From the NCBI GenBank assembly GCA_948567375.1, contig OX419756.1, forward strand, positions 62,882,333 through 62,946,332: a DNA stretch of 64,000 nucleotides. The letters are read 5' to 3'. The translations under genes and the position numbers were made by a program. Position 1 is the first letter of the stretch, and every line of letters starts with the position of its first letter. Below are positions 42,281 through 53,668 of this stretch, piece after piece. The DNA is from Lunularia cruciata. Its lineage: Eukaryota > Streptophyta > Marchantiopsida > Lunulariales > Lunulariaceae. Below the pieces are notes generated by a model. The model saw only the letters and a program-made list of their open reading frames with translations, had not been told where the DNA came from and ran no database searches.

Positions 42281-42900
42281 GTGACTCAGGTTCAAAACAA
42301 AATTATGTTGGTCACCATATGCAAGAGGCATGAAGTTAGTTTGGATCAGGTTGAGAATTCAACCCCAAAGCAGAAGCAAAAGGTGAATCTAGGGGAACTA
42401 CCCTGGTACAATAATATATGTCTAGCGTCCACTCAAGCAAACATGATGCTTAAGCAGTTGTGGGAAGATGACAAGTTATATAAGAAGCAACTAAGCTTGG
42501 CTCTTAAGAGAGTACCTATGATCCTCAAGAAGGATCTCCTTGCCATATATCAAATTGAACAAGAAGATTTGGAATCTCTAGAGGTAGATGTGGCAATGGC
42601 AGGTTGCAAAATTATGTTTGTACCCATTGACTTAGGTTCTGATGTTAATGTAATGACAGAGGATGCTAACCATAGGTTGGGGTATCATACCTTTGAACTA
42701 CACCATGAATATTGAATTTTGCAGATCAGTCTAGACCCCAACCTTTGGGAATGTTGTCCAATATAGTGACAATCATTGGAGGAGTACCTTTCAAACTCAA
42801 CTATATTGTACTCATACCAATGACCAAAATTGGTTATCCCTTATTGATTGGAATATCTTGGTTATATAGTGCATGTGTTCTTGTGGATTGACATCAAGAA
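42281..42900 (+). pseudogene. Gypsy-A aspartic (retropepsin) protease
   Basis: The open frame 42281-42715 ends in a retropepsin: FVPIDLGSDVNVMTEDANHR, with D-L-G-S at the catalytic position, like the DLGAS of Athila-type elements. The next frame (42740-42890) gives LSNIVTIIGGVPFKLNYIVL and YPLLIGISWLYSACVLVD, the downstream half of the fold ('LLGRPWL' region). The enzyme would cleave the gag-pol polyprotein. One frameshift separates the halves. Confidence 0.75.
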
Positions 42901-43499
42901 AAGGTGAGATTTAATGATATTGAGTCCGAAGGTCACAGATTGGTGACAATCAATTGGACAAAGGTTCCCCACCTCAGGAAATTGATCTTCATCTAAAGAT
43001 GAAGATCAATTCGAGGATTCATCTTCTTTGACTTTGAAAGACTTGGACCAAGAAATGTATGTAAATTATTCGTAGTGCTACAAGGTGGACGTCAGAGAGG
43101 AAAACTTATACAATATGGCATTTAATAGCAATGATTTAGAGGAAGGGAATTACAATTCTACTCAACTTGGACTGTGCCAAGTTAGTCATGTGGAAGGACT
43201 CATCCACCTTGATAACTATCAGGATGTTGTTGTGGAAGAAGGCAAAGTTCTTAAATATCCAAGACAATCACCCTTAAGGAATTGACAGATTACACTATCT
43301 TATTTAAAAAAACCACGATCTATTTGTTTGGTCTATTGAACAGATGCTTGGAATCTAGAGATAATTTAGCGAGCAGGATATTGATTTGGTGGAAGGTGCA
43401 GTCCCAGTTTGGCAACACCAGTACTGGTTGAGTCCAAAGTATTCACTCTTGGTAAAGGATAAGATTGATAAATACTTAGGGGCCAGAATTATCTTTCCA

Positions 43500-44160
43500 T
43501 TCTTGAGCAATGAATGAGTATCCCCAATTGTCATTATTCCAAAGAAGAAGACAAGAAAAATTTGGGTGTGTAAAAATTTTTGCAAGTTGAATGTAGTCAT
43601 GAGGAAGGATCATCATCCTTTGCTATTTATAGATACAATTCTAGACCAAGTAGTAAGTCATCCTTGCTATAGTTTTCTCAATGGATTTTTAAGCTATAAT
43701 CAAGTGTCCATGTGGGAAGAAGACAAGGATAAAACTACATTCACTATTGATTGGAGTACCTATGCATATAATCAGATTCCCTTTGTGTTGTGTAATGCCC
43801 TTGCTACATTCTAACATATGATGAATGTGATTTTTAAGGACTTCCTTCAAAAGTTTGTGGAAGTCTTTATTTATGACTTTTATGTGTTTGGACAAAGAGA
43901 GATACATTTGACTTATCTTCATCAAATTTTTGATAGGTGCCATGTTCTAGGCTTTTCCTTACATCCAAAAAAGTTTTTCTTTGCCATAATAGAAGGAATT
44001 TTGCTAGGACATTGAGTGTCAAGCCAAGGAATAGAAGTTGATATTGAGAAGATGAAGGTTATATTAGCCTTAGAATCTCCCAAAAATATTAAGGACCTAA
44101 GAGTCTTCTTGGGATATGTAAGATATTATAAGTGCTTTGTTGCTACTATGAGTGTTTGTT
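43500..44160 (+). pseudogene. Gypsy-A reverse transcriptase
   Basis: Motifs in order: KKKTRKIWVCKNFCKLNVV (43545-43595), PLLFIDTILDQV, GFLSYNQVS, TTFTIDWSTYAYNQIPFVLC, then FVEVFIYDFYVFG (43855-43895), where the catalytic F-I-D-D is FIYD, losing one Asp. LHPKKFFF and SPKNIKDLRVFLGYVRYYK close the domain (44080-44135). Stops at ~43815 and ~44014 and the lost catalytic Asp show it is dead. Confidence 0.85.
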
Positions 44161-44250
44161 GCACCCTTACAAAAGTTACTACAAAAATCAAAAGATCATA
44201 TGTGAGAGGCAGAGCAAGAAGAGGCCTTCTAGGTGTTAAAAAGGAAATAA

Positions 44251-44660
44251 GTGGAAGCACTAATCATGAGGGCTCCAAATTGGGATGTCCCTTTTCATGT
44301 ATATGTGGATACTATGTCCATTGCAATAGGAGTAGTCCTTAGTGAAAAGGATGAAAAGAAGAAGTATTATCCTATTTATTATGCCAATAGGCAGCTATCA
44401 GCTATAGAGAAAAATTATGCCTCTATGGAAAAAGAAGCACTTGGGATGGTGTATGCTTGCAAGAAATTTCAACACTACTGTTGGGATATGAGTTTGTTTT
44501 CCATGTGGATCACTATGCACTACAATACTTAGTGAAGAAAGCTGACTTATCAAGGTGAATTGCAGGTTGGATTCTATTATTACAAGAATTCACATGTATT
44601 GTACAAGTGAGGAAGTGTGCTCCACATGCAAATGCAGACTTCCTATCCAAATTAGAAACA
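44251..44660 (+). pseudogene. Gypsy-A RNase H
   Basis: EALIMRAPNWDVPFHVYVDT opens the domain (D in the DAS position). Then come GVVLSEKDEKKKYYPIYYAN, RQLSAIEKNYASMEKEAL and GMVYACKKFQHYC. This matches the gypsy RNase H order 'PDWxxPFxxxxDAS..IGxVLxQ....PIxYxSRxLxxxExNYxxxEKExL'. The stop at 44530 precedes HADFLSKLE-like residues. It would remove RNA from RNA-DNA hybrids during replication. Confidence 0.8.
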
Positions 44661-44780
44661 TGTGAATAGGACTTAGAGATAGATGAATATTTCCTCGATA
44701 AAGAGTTATAACATTTGATGTGAAGTACAAGATATGCAACAAAATATCATTATCTACACACATGTCAATGTCCTAAAGGA

Positions 44781-45966
44781 TTGGATTTAGAACCAAGGGC
44801 AATCTCTCTTAAGAAAATGGGACCAAATGAGCTCAACCATAACATTTTGTTTGAAATGGGTGCAACCAAGATGCTTTATAGGTGCTTGGAAGCCTACAAA
44901 GTAGGTGGAGTTATAGAATCTCTACACTCAAAAGCATTGGGAGGTCATTATGCCTTAAAGAACATAGTTAAGAACATTCTTCCATAGGATATTTGTAGCC
45001 TATGATGCATAAGGATACACAAGCTCATATCAGAAGTTGTGATGCTTGTTAGCACACAAGGAAACTTGTGCCTACTACCTAGTGGCCCTTGAGACCAAAT
45101 TTTGCAATTGGCTCTATTCAAGAAATGGGGTATTGATTTTGTGGGTCTGATGTAACTGGTCACCTAATTCACCAAAAGGAGATATATTCTAGTATGCACG
45201 GATTATGCTACTAGAATAGTGGAGGACAATGCAAGTTGGAAAGGTGATGCAGAAATGGTAGTAGAAATTTTCTTCTAACATATCATCTCTAGATATGGAT
45301 GTGCTTTGGAATTAGTCAGTAATTGGGGTACTCAATTTTTGAACTCACTTGTGGAAACAAAGTGTTTTCAAATTAAACATTGAAAGAAAACTACCTACAA
45401 CCCAAAAGTAGATGGATTGATAGAGAAAGCTAATGGGTTACTTTGTAAAATTTTGAATAAGGTGACAATCAATTATGCCTCCAATTGGGACACAAAGTTA
45501 CTTGTAGCTTTATGGGCATATAGGAATACTAAATGAATTACCACTAGGTAGACTCCATATTTCTTAACATATGGATTGCATTCCATATTACCAATTGAGT
45601 TTGAAGTGAAATCATACCATATCCTGTGTGAGGAAGGGTTGTTGGAGGAAGAAAGTCAAGATCTTTGGATTCACCAACTGATGTGGCTAAAGGAGAAGCA
45701 AGCCAATGCATTGCAAACTCCAAGAGAAACAGAAGCTCAAAGGAAGGACAAGCATGATAAGAGGTAACATCCTGTCACTATTTGTGAAGGTGACTTAGTG
45801 CTATTATGTGACAATCACCAAATACTCTTGCTTGAGAAGTTACACTTAAGGTGGATGGCGCCATACCAAGTGATGCATATTTTTGAAAATGATTCTATTT
45901 GACTTGTAGACTTGGAAGGAAACCCTTGTGCCACCAAAGTAAATGGTTGGAGGGTATATCATTATT
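44781..45966 (+). pseudogene. Gypsy-A integrase
   Basis: The zinc-binding part is partly visible (GGHYALKNIVKNILP at 44940-44985; C-x2-C altered). The core is spread over frames: GIDFVGLM (first Asp), ILVCTDYATR, IISRYGCALELVSNWGTQFL (second catalytic region, D changed to N) and DGLIEKANGLLCKI (Glu present). WAYRNTK and PYFLTYGLHSILPIEFEV follow. The C-terminal LRWMAPYQVMHIFEND and GWRVYHY form a GPF/Y-type end. It ends ~70 bp before the polypurine tract. No downstream chromodomain is seen, consistent with Athila/Tat-type elements. Confidence 0.8.
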
Positions 45967-46030
45967 GAATAGTGGACTCCAAAGTACATGAAAGAAGCCA
46001 AATTGATGTTAATGGGGATGCTAACATTTG

Positions 46031-46042
46031 AGTGAGGGGGTA
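46031..46042 (+). other. Polypurine tract before the 3' LTR
   Basis: AGTGAGGGGGTA directly precedes TGTGGTACTC at 46043. This is the plus-strand primer position of an LTR retrotransposon and defines the LTR start. Confidence 0.8.
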
Positions 46043-47870
46043 TGTGGTACTCACATTTTTTATTTTTGATAGTTTTTAGGATAAAAAGTGTTTTTAAATA
46101 GAAAAGGAGGTTAGATGAAGAGAATTGGTGTGTTTGGATCTGAAGTAGGAGATCTATCCAACTTGAGGAAGTCAACTTCATGTCAGAGGCAACGAAGATT
46201 TGGATTAGACTTGAAAAGATTGAGGACCCAAAGTGATGACACTTTGTATCAAGATGAAGAAATCTGATCCAAGGACCTTTAACAGCCTTGACTTGGGCCA
46301 TACCAACCAAGAAGGTGCACTTGATGTGAATGGTTACTTTGTGTGGGGATATATTTAAAAGTGAGAAGAGTAACGTATGCATTAGACGTGATTCTTGATT
46401 GAAGTTCAAATGAAGAATGACTATGATTCAGAGGAGTATAAAATTGAGAATTTTTCAAGAGGATTCTCCAATGCTGAAAGATTATCTTATACCTTTGAAT
46501 AGTTGTCCTAATTGTATTAAAATCACAAGCAAAGTTGCGGGACTCTTTTGTGCAAAGCCAAGTGATTTGGAGAAAAACTTGATGTTGTTTAAAGGAAGGA
46601 AGATAGGTTTTGGCCATCTTGGATCAAATTTCTTTCATTAGACATGTTGACATGGTTTGAAAATTTAAGGTCTTGAGCTGACTTTGGATCACTTTCCTGG
46701 CATGGAACTAGAATCTTTGTTTTCCAAGATTCATGACAAAAATTGTAGCTAGTAGATGTGAGGAAGGTCTGAGCAAGGAAAGGAAGAAAGGAAAACTGGC
46801 CTAATGGACGGAATCCAAGATGGAAGTTAGTTGTAGGTCAAGATGCAAGAGAGCCTGGAGGGATCACCTTTGATCAGGAGAGTGATCTTGTGCAAGAAAC
46901 AAAGGAACTAAAGGTGACCTTCCATGAACCTTAAAAGAAAAATAACTACAATGTACATGCTTATAAAGACCCAATGAGGTGAAGTATTGTTGGAGTAGTG
47001 ATGGCTATGATAAAGCTAGAGTGCACTATCTATGTAACAAACTAGCAAGTAGTGTTCTTCCATCTCATGTTTACAAGAGAGTGTAAACTAGGCAAAGTGT
47101 TTCTATGTTAGGACAAAGCACATGATAGGGCAGTGGAAGATGGATCTGCTACTCCATTACTTTGTGCCTCTTGCAGCCCATTACTATTTGGGTTTGAATT
47201 TACTCAACCCCAAAGAAAGAAGGCAGATGGTATTGCATTTTCATCTAGAATTGTATCAGAATGCGAACGAGGAAGAGAAACAATTCATGGCGGAGGTCAA
47301 GGAGAGTGACAAGTATTTCACCAGAACAGGATGAGAAAAGATGCTGTCAATCCCATACCCTCAACCTAAGAAGAGAATCCAAACCAAGGACATTGTCTTA
47401 CCATCAAAGAAGAGAACTACTTGGTGAGTGAACCCAAGTCAGGCTGTAGCAATGGTTGATCTATTGTCAAGGGCAGATGAGGAAGAAGAAATAGAGTCCA
47501 ATGAGGATGACTCTAATGAGATGTTGACTCTAAAGATTAAAGAGTAGAGTATTGCAAGCAAGGGAGGGCCAAAAGTCCAATAGCCAATAGAGGAAGTGGC
47601 CAAGGAAGGATCAGATCAGGACTTTCATGAGGAAATTGAATGCATGGAGGGCAGAGATACCTCATGTATGGACCTACCAAAAGATAACATTCCAAACGAG
47701 AAGGAAGATAAGCCCAAGATCATGTTCCAACAAGGAGTACATTTTTGTTGTCTCACCAAGATTATTTGTGTTGGACCAAGTGAGCTTGTGGTGGAGGAAG
47801 AGAGCTTGGAGGGGACAATCATGAAGGTCTGGAGATCTCATTTTTGGGTTGCAACACAAGTTTTGACATT
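46043..47870 (+). mobile_element. 3' LTR (LTR-A) of the Gypsy-A element, truncated
   Basis: Begins TGTGGTACTCACAT after the polypurine tract. TATAAAA at 46437-46443 (offset 394). The decayed LTR reading frame occupies ~46690-47860: LLLHYFVPLAAHYYLGLNLLNPK at 47150-47210, FHLELYQNANEEEKQFM, then the acidic and charged segments and VGPSELVVEEE. It is cut at 47870 by another LTR-A, and its second half is not found in the window. Confidence 0.85.
46437..46443 (+). promoter_or_regulatory. LTR-A TATA box in the 3' LTR
   Basis: TATAAAA in 'gaggagtataaaattgag', 394 bp from the LTR start. Confidence 0.65.
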
Positions 47871-48341
47871 TGTGGAACCCATATTTTTTGTTTTTGTTAT
47901 TTTTTAGTGAAGAAGTGAACTATTGAAGCCATATTGAAGCCAAATGGAAGAAAGAAGAGAAGAATCATGTGTTTGGATCCAACTCAAGGAAGTTGACTTT
48001 GTGTTAAAGGAAGAAGAACTTGGATAGGATCAATAGATCCAAAGTAAGGTTACTTTGTATTAGAAGGATCAACCCAATATGAAGACACCTTAACAACTTT
48101 AACTTAGGCCATACCAACCAAGAAGGTACATTTAGCAAAAATGGCTACTACTAGGATAAATTTGGGAGTGACAAAAATAAGGCATGCAAAATGTGTGTGT
48201 TTTGCTTGAGGTTTGACTAAAGAATGACAAAAAATTAGAGAAATATAAAATCAAGACTTTATCAAGGGAATTTTTCAATGCTAAAGTGATATCCTATTTC
48301 TTTGAAGAGTTGTCCCAAAGGAGTTTGAATCACAAGCCAAG
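47871..48341 (+). mobile_element. LTR-A copy c, first part
   Basis: Begins TGTGGAACCCATATTTTTTG, inserted in the 3' LTR of the Gypsy-A element. TATAAAA at 48244-48250 (offset 373). It is interrupted at 48342 by a minus-strand LTR-A, and its continuation appears at 52165-52536. Confidence 0.75.
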
Positions 48342-50142
48342 TGTGACAACTTGGAAAATATCACTTTTGTGGTAATTGGGTAAGTAAGGTTCATTCCCAC
48401 AGAGATATTGATAAAAAATGTTTAAATATGAAGTCAAATAGTAACAAGTAGTTCTTCTTGGTTGTGTCTTTAATCTCTTAGGTAGAAACTACACCCAAAA
48501 GAGAGTAACAAGCATTGAATCGTAGTCTCATCACAACAATTTGTCACACTTAATCACAACTCCATCAAATCCGTCCAAACAATCTTGATTGTGATGATTC
48601 ATTCAATCTCTCTCAAAAATAGCACTTCATTGAAAAATGATGTTGCCTTAGAATTGTGTTCCACTTCTCCATTGAAGGCACAACTTCCTCAATCAAAATT
48701 GCTTCACATCAACCCAGTGCTAGACTCACAATTGTAGAATACTACCAACATTACAATTCCTCTCAGACCTATCAAGGCATTGCTTCAATTGCACTTCACT
48801 TAGGATCAAACACACGGAATGAAGATCAAGGCTATGTAATCCAACATTCAACAAACACACTAACTTGCACTTCAAAATTCTACACACACTCACAAACACA
48901 AATGCAAAGTTGATACTTGGAATCAAGCTCAAGCGACAAGCACTGCTTCACAACACTTCACTTTATGTATTCTCAAAAATTATGAGCACTGAACAGCATA
49001 ACACTATAAATGCCACCTTTAGATAGTAAAACAATTGATAGTGACTAACTAATATATTTTTTCCTAATAACCCTTCCTACTTGCAAATCCAAGCTAACAA
49101 TACACCTCTTCATATCTGCCTCTTCAAATCTCAGAACTGTTGTTAATCCAATCCAATGTCTACTTCTTCCAATCCCAAAGTAACCTCACATACTACCCTA
49201 TCCTCAAGTTTTACAACTACTAAATCTTCTACCAATTCTAACACTTCTTCTTCTTGATCTACCATTCCTTTCATGGGTAATCTTATTAAATTTTTTCCCC
49301 GCTCTTCTCTAATATCTTCAATAGTACCTCCAAAGATATTTGTACTCCTATCTCATCTACTTTGGGCTTCACTCTTACATCCTTCCAAAGTTTATCTATC
49401 TCTAACTTAACTAAATCTAATCTAATTGTGATATTGTCTTCCACTTCCAATATCTTCTTATCTACACAAGTTCTGAGACTTATCAGCAAAGCATTCAAAT
49501 CTTTATCCTTTGCATTTCTTCTCCTTGTCTCTTGCACCAACAACCTTAACTTGTGCAATCTAGTTTCTTCAATCCTCACACTAGCTTTTGTACTCAACAT
49601 TGCATTCATCTTTACTACGACCTCCTTCAATGGCTCAAGCCTCATCCTTCTTTCATGTTCTCAATCTACCTACCAATCTTCCCTTTACATTGCCAGTATT
49701 GCCTTGAATTTATTTTTGAAAATCTCCTTCTCCTTCTCAACAATCTTATCTTCCAGATTACAAAGTAACTCCCTTAACCCTTCTTCCTCTCTATATCTCA
49801 CTGTCAACTCTCTTTGCTAGAGCTGCTTCTTCTCTTTTACACTCTCCATCATTTGATTTGCTGCTTCCCTGCTACTCTTGCCATAGCATGGATGATTTCC
49901 AATCGTGAATCAACAAACTACTATTTCAAGATTTCATACTCAACTATCTATCTTTCTCTTGCTATGACATTCTGCTCTATTATGCTCTCTTTACTTCCCA
50001 CTTCCTTCTTTAAATTGTCAATTACTTGATTCTATACTATTGCATCTATTCATAGTTCTTCCTTCTGCTCCTCTCCTTAGGTTATGATCTTCTTTAACTC
50101 CAAGTTCTCTCTTTCTAACTTTGCCAACACGTGCAACACGGT
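48342..50142 (-). mobile_element. LTR-A copy a, 3' part (minus strand)
   Basis: Begins TGTGACAACTTGG at 48342, the LTR 3' end read on the other strand. It contains the end of the LTR reading frame on the minus strand (49645-49286 with RIEETRLHKLRLLVQETRRR and RTCVDKKILEVEDNI, coiled coil to 50130). It is itself split by LTR copy b: the frame resumes at 51617. Confidence 0.75.
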
Positions 50143-51616
50143 TGTGACAACCCGACAAATATCACTTTTGCGGTAATCGGGTAAGTAAAGTTTGTTCTTG
50201 ATACCTTGCTTTTCTCTTCAAGTCCTCAATAACTTGATTCTGTACTACTTTTTCCCCTTGCAGTACTTCTCTTTCCTCCTCGCCTTGGGTTATACTCTTC
50301 TTCAAATCCGAGTTCTCTTCTTCTAATCTCACCAAAACCTGCAACACAATCTTCACCTCCGGACATGTTGATTGCATCTCCTTCTTCCTGGTGCTCCAAC
50401 TTCACCAACAATGGGCACACAATTTCTCGCAAGTACTCCACTCCGTCACTTGCAACTACTTCCTTCTGCGTAGAAATCTCCTCTCTTACCTCTTCTTCTC
50501 CTAATACTCTCCTTCTTCTTTGCAGTTGTCATATCAGAATAGACGCTTCACTTCCCGAGCTAGCATTCACTTCTTCTTTTGCCTTATTTGGACCTGCTTC
50601 ACACTTTGTCTTGCGTCTTGACCAAACTCCTCTCTGAATCATGAACTCCTTCTCCTCTGGCTCGGGTATCTCGTCCTCCAACTTTGCATTATGTTCTTTG
50701 TCAAGCTCCACCCAAACTTCTTCTTCTTCTTCTTCTTTTGCAACAGGCACTGATGTCATCTCTCCACCTTCATTGCTATTGCTACTCGTATCTCCACTCT
50801 GCAGCGTGAGCTCCGGTTCCTCCTTGTGTTCTGAGTCTTTGGACTTGCACTTGGCTTTGCCTTCCGAGTCTTCGTCTTTTGATGCGATCACCACCATGCC
50901 TCTCCTCGGGTTTTCTCTTTTGGTCTTCCGAGGTCTTGTCTTATCTTTGGCTTCTCCTTGCCGACTCTGCTTCTTCAACTTCAGAGTACTCACCTCTATC
51001 TCCATGCTCTTGCCTGTCTTTGCATAGTTCTCATCCGTGCTTTAGATTTGCAGAATGTATTGCTGCTCCTCCGCATTGACCTCTCTTCTCAGGTCGGGAT
51101 GGAAGTGAGACACCATTCTGTTGCGCTCCACCAAATCGAGCAGATTCAACCCGAGGTAGAAATGTGCTACAAATGGCACAATGTAGTGTGGAGGCGACTT
51201 ATCCCATGAATTCCACACTATTTGTCTCATCCTCCCATGAAAGCACCTTGCCCAATTGATAGGTTCTCTTGCAAACATCTTATGGAAGAATACCGCTTGG
51301 TGTTTCATTACATAAGTTGTTCTCTTCGGCTTCAGGATTGCCATGAGAGCACTCACGATCCCTCTCTTCACTTGATCTTTGTAACTCTCAACCTTATACC
51401 CATTCTTTGTTCTCTTTGAAGAGAAGGCATCCCTCACTTCTTGGGTTGATAGGGCAAATCCGAGTACTTTGCCTTATGACCCAAAGCCACTTTACCTTGG
51501 GTTTCATCCCAAAGACTCTTTTCTTTCCCTTCTTTGGCCATACAGGCACAATCCGACTTCTCTATACACTTCTTCTTCTCCATTTAAAAAAAAAAACAAA
51601 ATATGTGGGTACCACA
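50143..51616 (-). mobile_element. LTR-A copy b, internally deleted (minus strand)
   Basis: A 1474-bp unit with both LTR termini: TGTGACAACCC at 50143 and, on the minus strand, TGTGGTACCCACAT from 51616. It is flanked by ACGGT (50138-50142) and ACAGT (51617-51621), a 5-bp duplication with one change. Only ~55 bp of the 3' end remain before a jump into the coding region. A second deletion near 51440 removes the TATA box and the first ~150 codons. What remains encodes, on the minus strand, DAFSSKRTKNGYKVESYKDQ (51437), VKRGIVSALMAILKPKRTTY, PPHYIVPFVAHFYLGLNLLD and FHPDLRREVNAEEQQYILQI. The charged segment follows at 51005-50529 and a short coiled coil to 50162. Confidence 0.85.
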
Positions 51617-52164
51617 ACAGTCTTTACCTCCGGACACTCAGACTGCATTTCTCTCTTCTTCCATTCCAACTTCATTAGCAATGGGCATACAATGTCCCAC
51701 GGATACTCAACTCCTTCACTTTAATTCCCTTCTGCTTGCGGACTTTTCTCCTTCTTTGCTCCTTCTTTGCTTGACACACTTCTTCTAAGCCACAATTGCC
51801 TTATTGGAATGGATTCTTTGCTCCCTAAACTTCCACTCTCCATTTCTCTTCTTCTACTCGACCTCACCTCACACTTTGCCTTTCTTCTAGAGCAGACAAC
51901 CTCTCTAAATGATCACCCTCTTCTATTCTATTTTTGGAAATTTGTCTTCTTGTCTCGGGTTATCTTCTTCTACCATCTCCAACTTTCCCTCTTCTTCCTC
52001 TTGTACCGGCTGCATCTCCACTTCATCTTCCCTTTCACTACTCTATTCACCACTCTAGAATGTGAGTTTAGGTTCTTCCTCTCTCTGAGCCTTCTGACTT
52101 GTACTTGGCTTCCCCTTCTGAGTCTTCTCCTGACGGTACGAGGTCCTTCCTCAAGTTTACTTTT
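51617..52164 (-). mobile_element. LTR-A copy a, continuation (5' end lost)
   Basis: Minus-strand reading MQSECPEVKTV (near 51640) joins the coiled coil interrupted at 50142. Upstream lie the acidic and basic segments of the LTR protein (EEEPKLTF-, RREEDEVEMQ-like). The unit breaks off near 52164, so the N-terminal half and U3 are missing. Confidence 0.65.
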
Positions 52165-52536
52165 TTGTGAGTTTTCCAAGGTTCATGGTAGAAATCAAAA
52201 CTAGTAACTGTATAGATGATCCCAACTTGGAAGGGAAGAGAGGAAATCCAACTTGATGGAATAAGTTGGATTGGAGACTTGTGTTGGGGACTAAAATCAA
52301 AAGAATCACCTTCAACTTGAAGGAGATTGAGGAGTTGATCATGTAGAGGAGATTGAGGAGATGAAGAGTACCTTTAGTGCATGAAGAATGGGTATAAGGT
52401 AGAAACTTACAAAGGCCTAATGAGGCAAAGTATCATTTGGGCTTTGATAGCTATGATTAAGCCAAATCAAACCACCTATGTTACAAAGCAACATGTGGTT
52501 TTCTTTCACCTCATATTTGCAGGCCAAAAGGTTAAT
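52165..52536 (+). pseudogene. LTR-A copy c, continuation with part of the LTR reading frame
   Basis: Plus-strand sequence matching 46725-47090: 'tttccaag-ttcatg', GKRGNPT, WRLVLGTK, 'gaatgggtataaggtagaaa' (KNGYKVE) and VTKQHVVFFHLIFAGQKVN. About 170 bp expected between 48341 and this point are missing. It ends where LTR-B starts at 52537. Confidence 0.65.
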
Positions 52537-52875
52537 TGTAATACCATTTGTGCATGTATGTAGTATGGTGATATTTAGTTTGGTATTACTAGTACTTGAG
52601 AGATATTATTTATATAGAGATAAAGGAAGGTTCAACATTAGTCTTGATTAGCTAAAGTTAGTCATAGCTAAGATAGAAGAGATCTTACTTTAGAGGAAGT
52701 GGAAAGATGAGTACCACTATTTTGGATTCTAGTGTGTTGACTTTGTATCATTCCTAGGAGTTTGGCTTCAAGGAAAGAGTTGAGAACTCTTGGGCCTGCA
52801 AGCCTTTTTGTTTTGGATTCTTCTATAGTCCAAGGATAGCCTATGTGTAGGAATCCTTGACTTAGTGGTTGGGTC
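52537..52875 (+). repeat. LTR-B, first part
   Basis: Begins TGTAATACCATTTG, like TGTAACACCCATTTG at 61724, and follows that copy to 'tagtggttgggtc'. There it is cut by the inverted LTR-B at 52876. Confidence 0.8.
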
Positions 52876-53586
52876 TGTGAGCCTGCCTGTCTCTCACTCA
52901 AGATGAACCTCTAATGGCTATAATGGTAGCGCACCATGGACTTAGAAGGCAAGGAGCTCCAACTCCATCATTCTCCTCCAAGGCTAACACTCCAAGACTC
53001 AAGATATTGCTCAATAGAGAACTCAAATGAGAGAGATATTTGCAAATGAAAGGATGATGAGTACCTCCTCACTCCTTGTTTATATACTTATGAAATAGTA
53101 TTTAGTATATGTACCAAAGTTACTAATTACTGGAGTAACTCAAGTTACTAGGCTGAAAGTCAAGTAAAGTCAAAAAGTATAAAGGAATATTCATCCACAT
53201 GAGCATATTCCACTAAGCATATGATCTTATCTTGATCTTATCTTGACTCAACCACTAAATCAAGGATTCCTTTACATGGGCTATCCTTGGACTATAGAAG
53301 AATCCAAAACAAAAAGGCTTGCGGTTCTCAAGAGTTCTCAACTCTTTCTTCAAAGCCAAACACCTTGGAATAATACCAAGTCATTACACTAGAATCCAAA
53401 ATAGTGGTGCTCATCTTTTCCCCTTCCTCTACAGTAAAGTCCCCTCTATCTTAGCCATGACTAACTTTAGCTAATCATGACTAATGTAGAACCATCCTCT
53501 ATCTCTATATAAAACATATCTCTCAAGTACTTGTAATACCAAGCTAAATATCACCATACCACACACATGTACAAATGGGTGTTAAA
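52876..53586 (-). repeat. LTR-B, 3' LTR of the minus-strand Gypsy-B element
   Basis: A full-length LTR-B (~710 bp) in reverse: it starts TGTGAGCC (complement of GGCTCACA) and ends near 53586 at the complement of TTTAACACCC, where a TG has worn to TT. On the minus strand it is preceded by 'caggggtaaa', a short polypurine-like tract. It inserted in, or recombined with, a plus-strand LTR-B at 52875. Confidence 0.75.
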
Positions 53587-53668
53587 TTTACCCCTGGACT
53601 AAGTTTTCACTTTGTCGTCAAAGTGAAGGTCTCTCTACCTTTTATGATACATCTTCAACTTATCATGG

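Larger units (their letters stand above)
35521..46042 (+). mobile_element. Gypsy-A internal region (gag-pol), split by a solo LTR
   Basis: The internal part of a Ty3/gypsy element in the order primer site, gag, protease, RT, RNase H, integrase, polypurine tract. The domain order, the tRNA-Asp-type primer site and the D-L-G-S protease motif point to the Athila/Tat side of plant gypsy elements. About 4.4 kb (36205-40616) is a later insertion; without it the internal region is about 6.1 kb. It is inactive: every domain needs more than one frame. It is bracketed by LTR-A units in the same orientation, which links the LTR-A reading frame to a gypsy element. Confidence 0.85.
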
